Shown one piece after another: positions 8,362-16,548 of a DNA stretch of 64,000 bases (positions within the stretch are counted from its first letter, which is position 1; every line of letters starts with the position of its first letter). Where the stretch lies: contig LNFB01000269.1 in the NCBI GenBank assembly GCA_001464385.1, forward strand, positions 1-64,000, read 5' to 3'. The translations under genes were made by a program, and so were the position numbers. The stretch is from Deltaproteobacteria bacterium Ga0077550. Lineage in GTDB: Bacteria; Myxococcota_A; Polyangia; Nannocystales; Nannocystaceae. Under the pieces are notes generated by a model, which did not search any database, was not told the DNA's origin, and was given only the letters and a program-made list of their open reading frames with translations.

Positions 8362-9714
8362 ATGAGCCGCGCGGCCGAGGCGGCGAGCACCGCGATGCGG
8401 GTGCGCCTGCGCGACTACCTCGCGGCGCAGCTGCGGCCGTTGGTCGTCGTGCTCGCGGCGATCGTCACGGTCACCGCGCCGACGGCCTTCTACGTGCTCG
8501 GCATGCGCGCGCTGACGGTCCAGGCCCAGGTCGCGTCGCGCCAGGTCAGCGACGTCATCCGCTCCGACGCCGAGCGCCGCCCGGCGATGTGGAAGTACGA
8601 CGCGGTCAAGCTCATCGAGCACATCCGCAGCTACGAGCTCCAGGAGAGCGTCGCGCGGGTCGAGGTCGTCGACGACCTCGAGGTGCCCATCGATCCGCGC
8701 TACGCCGAGGCGCTCGCCGAGCTCGATCGGACCCGGCTCCTGTGGCAGGTGTCCGACGTCGTCGTCAACAACACCGTCGTCGCGCGGGTGTGGGTCGCGA
8801 TGTCGACGCTCGAGCTGCGGCGACAGGCGTGGCTGCTGCTCGCGGCGTTCGGCGGGCTCGCGCTGCTGCTGGCGGGCCTCGTGTACTGGCTGCCGATGCG
8901 CGCGGTGGGCCGCGCCGAGGACGAGATCGGCGCGCTGTTGGCCCGGCTCGAGGCGTCGAAGTCCGAGCTCGCCGCGCTCAACGCGGGCCTCGAGCGCCTC
9001 GTCGAGGCCCGCTCGTCGGCGCTCTCGAGCGCGCTGGCCGAGGTGCAGGAGAAGGAGCACCGCCTGCGCGAGATCTCGGCGGGCGCGGTCGAGCTGCAAG
9101 AGGAGCAGCAGCGGGCGATCGCCCGCGACCTGCACGACTCGGCCGGACAGACGCTGACGGCCATCCGCATCAACCTGCAGCTGGTCGGCAACCTGCTCGA
9201 GCAGGCCAAGCCCGAGCAGCTCGAGCGGGTCAAGCAGCTCGCCGCGCGGACGACCGCGCTGGTCGACGAGACCGTCGAGGAGATCCGCCGCGCGGTGCGG
9301 TCGCTCGGCCCCGCGGTGATCGAGGACGTCGGCCTGGCGCGGGCGGTCGAGCGCATGTGCGAGGACGTCGAGCACCGCGCTGGCGTGCTCGTCGAGTACG
9401 AGATCGATCTGGGCGACCGCAAGCCGGTGCCCGCGGTCGAGACCACCTGCTACCGCATCGTCCAGGAGGCGCTGACCAACGTCATCCGCCACGCGCGCGC
9501 CGGCCAGGTGAAGGTCGAGATCCGCGCGGGCGCCGACGAGATCGAGGTCGTGGTCGTCGACGACGGCGTCGGCATCGGCGGCACGACCGGGTCCGGTCAC
9601 GGCATCGCCGGCATGCGCGAGCGGGTCGAGCTGCTCGGCGGGCGCTTCGAGGTGGTCGCGGAGGGCGACGGCGGCACGCGGTTGTGCGCCTCGATCCCGC
9701 TGCGGCCCGGCTGA
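8362..9714 (+). CDS. NarL-type (HisKA_3) sensor histidine kinase
   Basis: 450 residues from ATG 8362, 1 bp after the previous stop. TM1 at about 26-49 (PLVVVLAAIVTVTAPTAFYV) and TM2 at about 153-175 (LLLAAFGGLALLLAGLVYWL) bracket a roughly 100-residue periplasmic sensor. A coiled coil follows (residues about 185-250). The dimerisation box reads AIARDLHDSAGQTLTAIRI, with the phosphoacceptor His of HisKA_3. The ATPase domain has an N-box EALTNVIRHARA, a DDGVGIGG G1 box and GHGIAGMRERV. The likely cognate regulator is the NarL-type protein at 10440-11096, separated by one opposite-strand gene. Confidence 0.92.
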   Translation: MSRAAEAASTAMRVRLRDYLAAQLRPLVVVLAAIVTVTAPTAFYVLGMRALTVQAQVASRQVSDVIRSDAERRPAMWKYDAVKLIEHIRSYELQESVARVEVVDDLEVPIDPRYAEALAELDRTRLLWQVSDVVVNNTVVARVWVAMSTLELRRQAWLLLAAFGGLALLLAGLVYWLPMRAVGRAEDEIGALLARLEASKSELAALNAGLERLVEARSSALSSALAEVQEKEHRLREISAGAVELQEEQQRAIARDLHDSAGQTLTAIRINLQLVGNLLEQAKPEQLERVKQLAARTTALVDETVEEIRRAVRSLGPAVIEDVGLARAVERMCEDVEHRAGVLVEYEIDLGDRKPVPAVETTCYRIVQEALTNVIRHARAGQVKVEIRAGADEIEVVVVDDGVGIGGTTGSGHGIAGMRERVELLGGRFEVVAEGDGGTRLCASIPLRPG

Positions 9715-9764
9715 GGTCTCGACCGGCCTTGCCGGGCGTCAGCGCCTCGCCGAGCAGCGGCGCG

Positions 9765-10361
9765 TCAGAAGCTCGACAGCAGCGCGGCCTTCTTGGCCTC
9801 GAACTCCGCGTCGGTCAGCAGCCCGTCGGCGTGGGCCTTCTTCAGCAGCGCGAGCTTGTCGCGCAGGGCGGTGTCGGACTTGTGCTGCTCGGTCTTCTCG
9901 GCCTTCTTCGCCCGGTAGATCCGCTCGAACATGGCCTTCAGCTCGGCCTCGTCGATGCGCCGGTCGTTGCGGAAGTAGTGGTCGCTGACCTCGCCGATCG
10001 CCCAGGTCATCGCATAGGCCATCGAGATGGTGACGACCCAGCCGAAGAACGGGATCAGCTTGGCCGCGGCCATGATCACGTTCTGGGCGACGATGCTGGC
10101 GCCGAACGTGCTCAGCATCTCGAGCACCGACTTGGTGTCGAGCTTGTGGCCGTGGATCTTGCCGATGCCCTGGACCATCGCGATCTGGATCGGTGCGATG
10201 AGCGCCGTGTCGAGGAGCGGAAACGGTTGGATCGTCATGGCGCCCGCGGCCACGCTGCACACCTGTACGAGCTCCCGCACCGCGCGCTGGCGGTCCTCGT
10301 CGCTGGCGTCGGTGTAGTCGCCGTCGAGCACGCGTCGGATGGTGTCGAGGTGGCCGCTCAT
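9765..10361 (-). CDS. DUF697-like membrane protein with C-terminal SHOCT domain
   Basis: 198 residues from the ATG at 10361 (an in-frame ATG at 10379 would add six). Residues about 35-140 resemble the DUF697 family: PFPLLDTALIAPIQIAMVQG, then IPFFGWVVTISMAYAMTWAI, with two hydrophobic helices. The last 30 residues read KLALLKKAHADGLLTDAEFE and KKAALLSSF, a clear SHOCT motif (short C-terminal oligomerisation-type domain). It lies between a histidine kinase and its probable response regulator but on the opposite strand, sharing a 78-bp divergent promoter region with the regulator. Function unknown; a membrane-stress or trafficking accessory is possible. Confidence 0.75.
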   Translation of the reverse strand: MSGHLDTIRRVLDGDYTDASDEDRQRAVRELVQVCSVAAGAMTIQPFPLLDTALIAPIQIAMVQGIGKIHGHKLDTKSVLEMLSTFGASIVAQNVIMAAAKLIPFFGWVVTISMAYAMTWAIGEVSDHYFRNDRRIDEAELKAMFERIYRAKKAEKTEQHKSDTALRDKLALLKKAHADGLLTDAEFEAKKAALLSSF

Positions 10362-10439
10362 TTCGTCGCAACCTACCATCGCGCCGGCCGCCGAGAAATT
10401 CCTCGGGCGGCCTCGGGCGAAGTGCTATCGTGCTGGGCA

Positions 10440-11096
10440 ATGTCGCCAGAGCGAGTTCGGGTGTTGCTCGTCGAGGATCACACGATCGTCCGCGAAGGGC
10501 TGCGCGCGCTGCTCGACGGGCGCGACGACGTCGAGCTCGTGGGTGAGGCGCAGGACGGCCAGGCCGGCATCGACGCCGCCCGCGCGCTCAAGCCCGACGT
10601 GGTCGTCATGGACCTGAACCTGCCGCGGGTCGACGGCGTCGAGGCCACCCGGATCATCCGCGCCGAGCTCGAGGCGACGCAGGTCCTCGTGCTGTCGATG
10701 TACGGCACCGAAGAGCACGTTCGGCCGGCAATTCGGGCCGGTGCGGCCGGTTATCTGCTGAAGGGCTCCGGGCTGTCGGATCTCCTCGCGGCGATCCGTG
10801 CGGTCGCCACCGGCAAGGCGTTCTTCAGCCCCGAGGTCGCGCGCATCGTGCTCGACGGCACCCGCCGCGCAGCGCCGGGCGAGCGCCTCGTCGGCGCCGA
10901 GCTGACGCCGCGCGAGCGCGAGATCCTGCGCATGGTCGCCGAGGGTCGCTCGAGCCCGGAGATCGCCCGCGACCTCGAGCTGTCGGTGAAGACCGTCGAG
11001 GGCCACCGCGGTCGCATCATGGCCAAGCTCGACTCGCGCAACGTCGCCGGCCTCGTGCGCCACGCGATCCGCCTCGGCCTCGTGCGCGCCGACTGA
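10440..11096 (+). CDS. NarL/FixJ-family response regulator
   Basis: 218 residues from ATG 10440. Receiver domain (about 5-122): VLLVEDHTIVREGL with acidic pocket, VVVMDLNLPRVDG with the phosphoacceptor Asp, LSMYG switch Thr/Ser region and YLLKGSG with the conserved Lys. The LuxR-type helix-turn-helix at about 150-215 reads LTPREREILRMVAEGRSSPE, then LSVKTVEGHRGRIMAKL. This is the standard output of HisKA_3 kinases, so pairing with the kinase at 8362-9714 is likely, though an opposite-strand gene separates them. It probably activates transcription; targets cannot be seen. Confidence 0.93.
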   Translation: MSPERVRVLLVEDHTIVREGLRALLDGRDDVELVGEAQDGQAGIDAARALKPDVVVMDLNLPRVDGVEATRIIRAELEATQVLVLSMYGTEEHVRPAIRAGAAGYLLKGSGLSDLLAAIRAVATGKAFFSPEVARIVLDGTRRAAPGERLVGAELTPREREILRMVAEGRSSPEIARDLELSVKTVEGHRGRIMAKLDSRNVAGLVRHAIRLGLVRAD

Positions 11097-11113
11097 GGGT
11101 TTCCACTCGGTTA

Positions 11114-11137
11114 CCGCGGAGGGATTCCACTCCGCGG
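11114..11137. terminator. Candidate bidirectional hairpin between convergent genes
   Basis: A perfect 8-bp inverted repeat, CCGCGGAG at 11114-11121 and CTCCGCGG at 11130-11137, with an 8-nt loop, lies between the response regulator and the convergent DUF4234-like gene. There is no T-run, so termination strength is uncertain. Confidence 0.45.
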
Positions 11138-11152
11138 CACCGCCACCGGAAC

Positions 11153-11467
11153 TCAGGCCCGCGCGGCCACGAGCGCGCGCTTGTTGAACGAGTTCTGGAT
11201 CACTGCCATGCCGATGTTGCCGGTGAGCAGCAGCAGCACGAACGCGAGCCCGCCGCCCATCTCGCCGCGGGTCACGGTGCCGACGCCCTCGGCGTACTTC
11301 CACAGGAACCAGAGCTGCGCGATGGGGATGATGAGCAGCCACGCGGTCGGGATCGCGGCGCCCTGCTGGTTCATCTCGTCCTTGGTCTTCACCAACCAGA
11401 TGAGGCCGTAGATCCCGAGGGTGATCGCGGGGAGGAGGAAGACGAGGATGGGGTTGCGTTCGGTCAT
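11153..11467 (-). CDS. DUF4234-like small membrane protein
   Basis: 104 residues from ATG 11467; a longer frame to 11554 exists but this ATG gives the family-like start MTERNPILVFLLPAITLGIY. Three hydrophobic helices are apparent: residues 6-22, about 43-60 (AWLLIIPIAQLWFLWKY) and about 73-92 (GGGLAFVLLLLTGNIGMAVI). The pattern 'NP..v.lL...T.GIY.l.Wl' and 'W....E....' is typical of DUF4234. Function unknown. Confidence 0.7.
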   Translation of the reverse strand: MTERNPILVFLLPAITLGIYGLIWLVKTKDEMNQQGAAIPTAWLLIIPIAQLWFLWKYAEGVGTVTRGEMGGGLAFVLLLLTGNIGMAVIQNSFNKRALVAARA

Positions 11468-11587
11468 CGTCTCGATGACGCGGCGCAGCCCGCTCCGTAG
11501 CGCCCCGAACACAGGAAATTCCGTGCGCACGCGCACCTGCGCACGACGATGCACAAGCCCGCGATGCCGGTGCTACGATCCCGCGCG

Positions 11588-11920
11588 ATGATCGAGGCCT
11601 CGGACGAGCGCAACATCCTCTATTGCCAGATCGTGGCGCAGTTGCTCATCGCCGACGCCGCGGTCACCGACGCCGAGCGTGACTTCCTGGAGCGGCTGAT
11701 GAATCGGTTCGGTTTCGAGCCGGCGCAGAAGCAGGCGGTCTTCAACGGTGTCGACATCGGCCAGCCGATCGACGACAAGCTCGCCCGCCTCGACCCGGGC
11801 AGCCGCGCGCAGCTGCTCGCCGAGCTCGAGGCGGCGGCGGCCGTCGACGGCGAAATCGACGAGAGCGAGCTCGAGATCATCGATGACGTGCGTCGGGCGC
11901 TGGGCGAAGACGTGAACTGA
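11588..11920 (+). CDS. TerB-like (tellurite-resistance-fold) protein
   Basis: 110 residues from ATG 11588. All-helical, acidic, with two acidic pairs in the TerB/DUF533 arrangement: LLIADAAVTDAERDFLERLM near residue 20 and AAAVDGEIDESELEIIDDV near residue 85. In the family these lie on either side of a metal-binding helical bundle. No signal peptide or membrane helix. It is divergent from the DUF4234-like gene and convergent with a Ser/Thr kinase. Function is not known for stand-alone members. Confidence 0.75.
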   Translation: MIEASDERNILYCQIVAQLLIADAAVTDAERDFLERLMNRFGFEPAQKQAVFNGVDIGQPIDDKLARLDPGSRAQLLAELEAAAAVDGEIDESELEIIDDVRRALGEDVN

Positions 11921-11931
11921 CCCGCGTCGCG

Positions 11932-14718
11932 CTATCGGGCGCGGCGGAAGTCCTCGAAGGCCCTCCGCCAGCGGCTGTCCGCGGGTTGATCCGCGAAGGC
12001 CCGCGCCGCGATCGTGACCGCCGCGTCGGCGCCGATCCGATCCCCGGCCGCGTCCAGCGTCGCGGCCAGGGCCTGCGCCGCGCGGCCCCGCAGCACGACG
12101 TCGCTGCCGCCCTCGGCGCGCTCGACCACGGCGCGCAGCATGGTGATCGCCTCGTCGCGTCGGCCCGCGTCGTCGAGCGCGCGGGCGTAGTTGACCCGGA
12201 TCATGAGGCCATCGCTCGTCACGTCGAGGCCGGCGGCCTGCATGTGCGAGGTTGCCTCGGCGAAACGCGGCAGCGCGAGGTCCAGCCGTCCGCGGCGGTG
12301 GTGCACCGCCGCGAGGTTGCCCTCGAGCGCGATCACGTTGGCGTGCGCGGGGCCGAGGCCAGCCTGCCGCGAGGTCGCGAGCGCCTCGGTCAGGGCGGCA
12401 GCCGCCTCGTCGAAGCGCTCGAGTGCGGAGTAGCTCGCGCCGATGTTGCCGAGGGTCACCGCGCGGGCGACCGGATCGCCGCCCCGCTCGAGCGGCGCCC
12501 GGCGGGCGAGCGCAGCCTCGAAGTGCGCGAGGGCGTCGGCGTTCCGACCAGCACGCAGCTCGATCATCGCCTGGGTCTCGAGCAGCTCGAGCGTGCGCGG
12601 GTGCAGCGGGCCGCGGGTCTGCTCGAGGCGCGCGACCAGATCGGCGGTGCGCTCGCGGGCCTCGTCGAGGGCGCCGGTGTGGCCCAACGCCTGGGCGACC
12701 CACTCGTCGAGCAAGACCCGATCGATGTCGGTCTCGCCGGCGACCGCGGCGGCCCGATCCGCGGCGGCGCGATACAGCCGCAGCGCGGCGTCGTAGTCGC
12801 CGCGCGCGTACGGGACGTGCCCGCGCGCGCCCTCGGCGACGAGCGTGTCGATGTGGTCCTCGCCGAGGTAGCGTCGCCGCAGCATCCACGCGCGTTCGGC
12901 TGGCGCGGCCATGCCGTCGAGATCGCCCATCGCGTACAGCAGGTCGCCGTAGTTGACGTTCCACTCGGCGGCGAGCAGCGGTGCGTCGGCCCCGAGTCCG
13001 TCGCGCGCGCCCTGCTCGAGCAGCGCGCGCGCCTGGGCGAAGTTGCCCCGCAGCTTCTCGAGCCCGGCGCGCAGCAGGTCGTGCTCGAGCGCGATGATCG
13101 GATCGCTGCGGAACACCAGCCCGTCGAGGGTGCGCAGGCCGGCGGCGCTCTGCCCCAGCACCAGCCGTTGACGGGCCTGGGCGAGGGTGTCCAGCGCAGC
13201 CTGGCGATCGGCGTCGGCGTCGTCGACCGCGGCATACTGGGCGAGGAACAGCGGGTCCTCGCAGCGCGACAGCTCGCGATCGAAGCGCTCGATCGCGTCG
13301 AGGGCGTTGGTCAACACCTCGGGATCGGCGTCGAGGAACGAAGCGACTAGCTCGCGCTGGCGCGACAGCATCCGGTCGGTGCAGGCCCCGATCGCCGAGG
13401 TCACGGCGACGGGCGCCCCCTCGGCCCGGCTCGAGGTGCACCACCGCCGACGCACGTCGACCCACGCCGCGGAGGTCCGATCGAGCGCCGCGGTCGCGCG
13501 GGTCGCCGTGTCGGCGGCGAACGAGGCCGACACCGAGGCCATCGAAGCCTCGAGCGCCGCGCGTACGTCGTCGTTCCACACGGTCTGCACGATGGCGGCG
13601 TCGCGATCGCACTCGGGTGAGGTCGTGTCGCCGGTGCGGGCGAGCTCGCTGACGCCGAGCGTGACCACGCCGCCGAGCGCGAGCGTGCCGCCGAGCTGCA
13701 GCGCGCGTCGCCGGCCCGCGGTGGGATCGCGGCGCAGCTCCGCGAGCAGCGGCAAGAGGGTGGGGAAGCGCTGGGCCGGGTCGGCCTCGAGCGCGCGGTA
13801 GATCGCGAGCTGGAGCCGCTTGGGCACCGCCGTCGCCCGCGGGAACTCGAGCATCGCGCCCTCGAGCACCGCCACCGCGTATTGCCCCGGGCCCTCGCCG
13901 GGGAAGGGGAGGTAGCTGCAGAACGCCTCGAACAACGCGACGGCGAACGAGAACTGATCCGCGCGCGGCGTGGTCACCCCCGAGGCCTGCTCCGGGGCCA
14001 TGTACGCCGGCGTGCCGAGCCGCGCGCCGATGGGGGTGAGGTCGCTGTCGAACGGCGATCGCGAGCTGCCGCCGGTCCGGCGCAACGCGCCCTCGTCGGG
14101 CGGCCGCCGGGTCGATCGCGACGGCTCGGGCCGCGCCTCGGGCTCGGGCTCGGGCTCCGTCATCGGCTTCGCCAGGCCGAAGTCGGCGACCTTCGCGACG
14201 CCGTCGGCGCTGACGAGCACGTTCTCGGGCTTGAAGTCGCGGTGGACGATGCCCTCACGGTGCGCGGCGAGCAGCCCGGCGCCGGCCTGCGCGAAGATGT
14301 CGGCGACGACGCGCCATGGCCGACCCGTGCGCAACCACTGCCGCAGGGTGACGCCGTCGACGAGCTCCATCGCGATGAACATGTCGCCGGTCGCGGCGTC
14401 GCGGCCGACGTCGTACACCTGCACGACGTTCACGTGGCTGAGCTTGGCGATCGCCTGGCCCTCGCGGGAGAGTCGCAGCCGCGCCTGCTCGTCGTCCGAG
14501 AACGTCATCAGTCGCTTGATGGCGACCGGTCGATCGAGCTCCGGGTCGCGGGCGCGGAAGACCTCGCCCATCCCGCCCCGACCGATTCGATCCTCGAGCA
14601 GATAGCGCCCGAGCATGGTGAGCGGCGCGCTGCGCTCGCGCCGTGGCCCGAGCACCCCGAGCTCGGTCGTGTGCGCCACGAAGGTCTCCGGGGGCTGGCG
14701 CGGTGCGGAGTCCGACAA
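11932..14718 (-). CDS. Ser/Thr protein kinase with C-terminal TPR region
   Basis: 928 residues from a TTG at 14718. Kinase domain about 35-335: DRIGRGGMGEVFRA, AIKRL, HRDFKPENVLVS, ADFGLAKP, and GTPAYMAPEQASG, all intact. A Glu/Pro- and Arg-rich insertion (PEPEPEARPEPSRSTRRP) lies between DFG and the activation-segment end. A hydrophobic helix at about 345-362 (LQLGGTLALGGVVTLGVSEL) follows, then about 550 residues of helical repeats in TPR style, including LGNIGASYSALERFDEAAAA and similar units. This is a common myxobacterial architecture in which the TPR part is thought to recruit partners or substrates. It ends 11 bp from the convergent TerB gene. Confidence 0.92.
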   Translation of the reverse strand: MSDSAPRQPPETFVAHTTELGVLGPRRERSAPLTMLGRYLLEDRIGRGGMGEVFRARDPELDRPVAIKRLMTFSDDEQARLRLSREGQAIAKLSHVNVVQVYDVGRDAATGDMFIAMELVDGVTLRQWLRTGRPWRVVADIFAQAGAGLLAAHREGIVHRDFKPENVLVSADGVAKVADFGLAKPMTEPEPEPEARPEPSRSTRRPPDEGALRRTGGSSRSPFDSDLTPIGARLGTPAYMAPEQASGVTTPRADQFSFAVALFEAFCSYLPFPGEGPGQYAVAVLEGAMLEFPRATAVPKRLQLAIYRALEADPAQRFPTLLPLLAELRRDPTAGRRRALQLGGTLALGGVVTLGVSELARTGDTTSPECDRDAAIVQTVWNDDVRAALEASMASVSASFAADTATRATAALDRTSAAWVDVRRRWCTSSRAEGAPVAVTSAIGACTDRMLSRQRELVASFLDADPEVLTNALDAIERFDRELSRCEDPLFLAQYAAVDDADADRQAALDTLAQARQRLVLGQSAAGLRTLDGLVFRSDPIIALEHDLLRAGLEKLRGNFAQARALLEQGARDGLGADAPLLAAEWNVNYGDLLYAMGDLDGMAAPAERAWMLRRRYLGEDHIDTLVAEGARGHVPYARGDYDAALRLYRAAADRAAAVAGETDIDRVLLDEWVAQALGHTGALDEARERTADLVARLEQTRGPLHPRTLELLETQAMIELRAGRNADALAHFEAALARRAPLERGGDPVARAVTLGNIGASYSALERFDEAAAALTEALATSRQAGLGPAHANVIALEGNLAAVHHRRGRLDLALPRFAEATSHMQAAGLDVTSDGLMIRVNYARALDDAGRRDEAITMLRAVVERAEGGSDVVLRGRAAQALAATLDAAGDRIGADAAVTIAARAFADQPADSRWRRAFEDFRRAR

Positions 14719-14822
14719 ACCGCGGTGAGCCTATCAGGGCCGCCGCGCGCCGGTGCGGCGGCGCGGACAACTGCGTTCGCCGGCGCTCCGCGGCCGGCGT
14801 GGGCGGACGGGGCACGAGGCCG

Positions 14823-16343
14823 TCAGCTCTGACGGACGAGCTCGGCGAGCAGGTTCGGATCGCCCGCGTGCGCGAGCGCGACGTCCATCGCGAGTCGCCC
14901 GGCGCGGACCAACTTCGCCATCGACAGCTCGAGGCTGACCATGCCCTCGGCGCGGCCCTTCTGGATCTCGGACTGGATCTGGTGGCCCCGCAGCTCGCGG
15001 ATCTTGGCCCCGACGGCGGTGTTCACCAGGAGCTTCTCGTACGCGGGGACGCGCGCGGGCGGCCGCGTGGACGGCAGCAACACCTGGGTGACGACCGCCC
15101 GCAGCACCCCCGCGAGCTGGGTGCGGACCTGCGACTGCTGGTGCTCGGGGAAGACGTCGACGATGCGATCGATCGCCATCGCCGCGCTGCCGGCGTGCAA
15201 CGTCGCGAGCACGAGGTGGCCGGTCTCGGCGGCGGTCAGGGCCGCCGAGATGGTCTCGCGGTCGCGCATCTCGCCGAGCAGGATGATGTCGGGGCTCTCG
15301 CGCAGGGCCGCGCGCAGGCCGGTCGCGAAGTCGGCGACGTCGCGGCCGATCTCCCGCTGCTGCACCAACGCGCGCGCCGGCCGGTACTCGTACTCGATCG
15401 GATCCTCGAGCGTGAGCACGTGCTTGGCCGCGGTGCGGTTGACGTGCTCGACCAGCGCCACCAGCGTCGTCGACTTGCCGGACCCGGCCATGCCGGTGAC
15501 GAGCACCAGTCCGGTGCGATGCTGCGTGAGCTCGAGGAAGTCGTCGGGCAGGTTGAGCTCGCGCAGCGAGGGTACCTCCGTGCGGATCGGTCGGAGCGCC
15601 GCGGACAGGCCGCCGTGGCGCCGGAACAGGTTGGCGCGCCATCGCTGGGTGCGGCCGCCGTCGTGGTGTTCGACGGCGAGGTCGGTGCTGCCCTGCACGC
15701 GCAGCTCCTCGACCCGCTCGGCGTGCAGCAGCGGCGCGAAGAACTCGCGCAGCTCGGATTCCTCGACGACGTCGTCGAGCTCGACGAGGCCACCGCCGAC
15801 GCGCAGCCGCACGGCCATGCCGCTGGCGAAGAACACGTCCGAGGCGCCCTCGTGTTGGGCCCGCGCGAGGGTGCGATCGATGACGCCCTGGGTCGCGCCC
15901 GCGCGATCCGTGGCGCGCGATGGCGTCGGCTCGATCGGGGCGGGCCGCGGCGCGGTCGCGACGCCGACGGGCGGGCTCGGTGGCTCCGCGGGGACCGGCG
16001 CCTCGCTGGGTCGGGCGAGCGCGGCGGCGCGCGTCGCCGCGGAGATCGGTCGGAACGCGAGGCGCAGTTCCGCACCGGTGCGCGAGATGGCGACCTGGTA
16101 CTCGCGCTGATCGGCGCTGCGGTACTCGACCTCGATCCCGGTTGCGATCGCCGCGTGGTCCCCACGCTGCGCGGGCGAGGCGACCTCCTCGAGGATCATC
16201 TCGACCATCTCGGGGTCGAGGCTCGGCATGCTGAGCGCGACCTTGCCCCCGCGGCGCTCGAGCACCGGCGGCGCACCCGAGCGGATCACCAGCGCCTGGG
16301 CCGCCTGGGCCTCGACGAGTTTGAGGAGCTGATCGATGATCAT
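14823..16343 (-). CDS. PilT/PilU-type twitching-motility ATPase with a duplicated N-terminal domain
   Basis: 506 residues from ATG 16343, longer than a standard PilT (about 345-375). Residues 155-506 are a complete PilT/VirB11 ATPase: GMAGSGKST Walker A at 284-292, EDPIEY Asp box near 313, DIILLGEMRD Walker B at 352-361, AAETGHLVLATLHAG His box, then the C-terminal helical part. Residues 1-100 (from MIIDQLLKLVEAQAAQALVI) look like a second copy of the PilT N-terminal PAS-like domain, followed by a Pro/Ala linker at 110-145. The probable role is retraction of type IV pili or a related motor. Gene neighbours are kinases, not pil genes, so it may be an accessory motor. Confidence 0.88.
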   Translation of the reverse strand: MIIDQLLKLVEAQAAQALVIRSGAPPVLERRGGKVALSMPSLDPEMVEMILEEVASPAQRGDHAAIATGIEVEYRSADQREYQVAISRTGAELRLAFRPISAATRAAALARPSEAPVPAEPPSPPVGVATAPRPAPIEPTPSRATDRAGATQGVIDRTLARAQHEGASDVFFASGMAVRLRVGGGLVELDDVVEESELREFFAPLLHAERVEELRVQGSTDLAVEHHDGGRTQRWRANLFRRHGGLSAALRPIRTEVPSLRELNLPDDFLELTQHRTGLVLVTGMAGSGKSTTLVALVEHVNRTAAKHVLTLEDPIEYEYRPARALVQQREIGRDVADFATGLRAALRESPDIILLGEMRDRETISAALTAAETGHLVLATLHAGSAAMAIDRIVDVFPEHQQSQVRTQLAGVLRAVVTQVLLPSTRPPARVPAYEKLLVNTAVGAKIRELRGHQIQSEIQKGRAEGMVSLELSMAKLVRAGRLAMDVALAHAGDPNLLAELVRQS

Positions 16344-16548
16344 CGGTGGCGCGCATTGTTGCAGCCGGCGTGCCGCCGGCGCGAGTCCACGTGCAGGCCG
16401 GGGTGTCGGCCCTGTGTGCCGTCACCCACAGCGCGTCGTTGCCACGCTGTCGCCGGGGCGTCGCCGCGCGTTGCCGAGTTGGCACGGCGGCCCGACCGCG
16501 CCCTCGCGGTTCGTGGTGGACCGCCTGCATCTGGCACGATGGTGGCGA

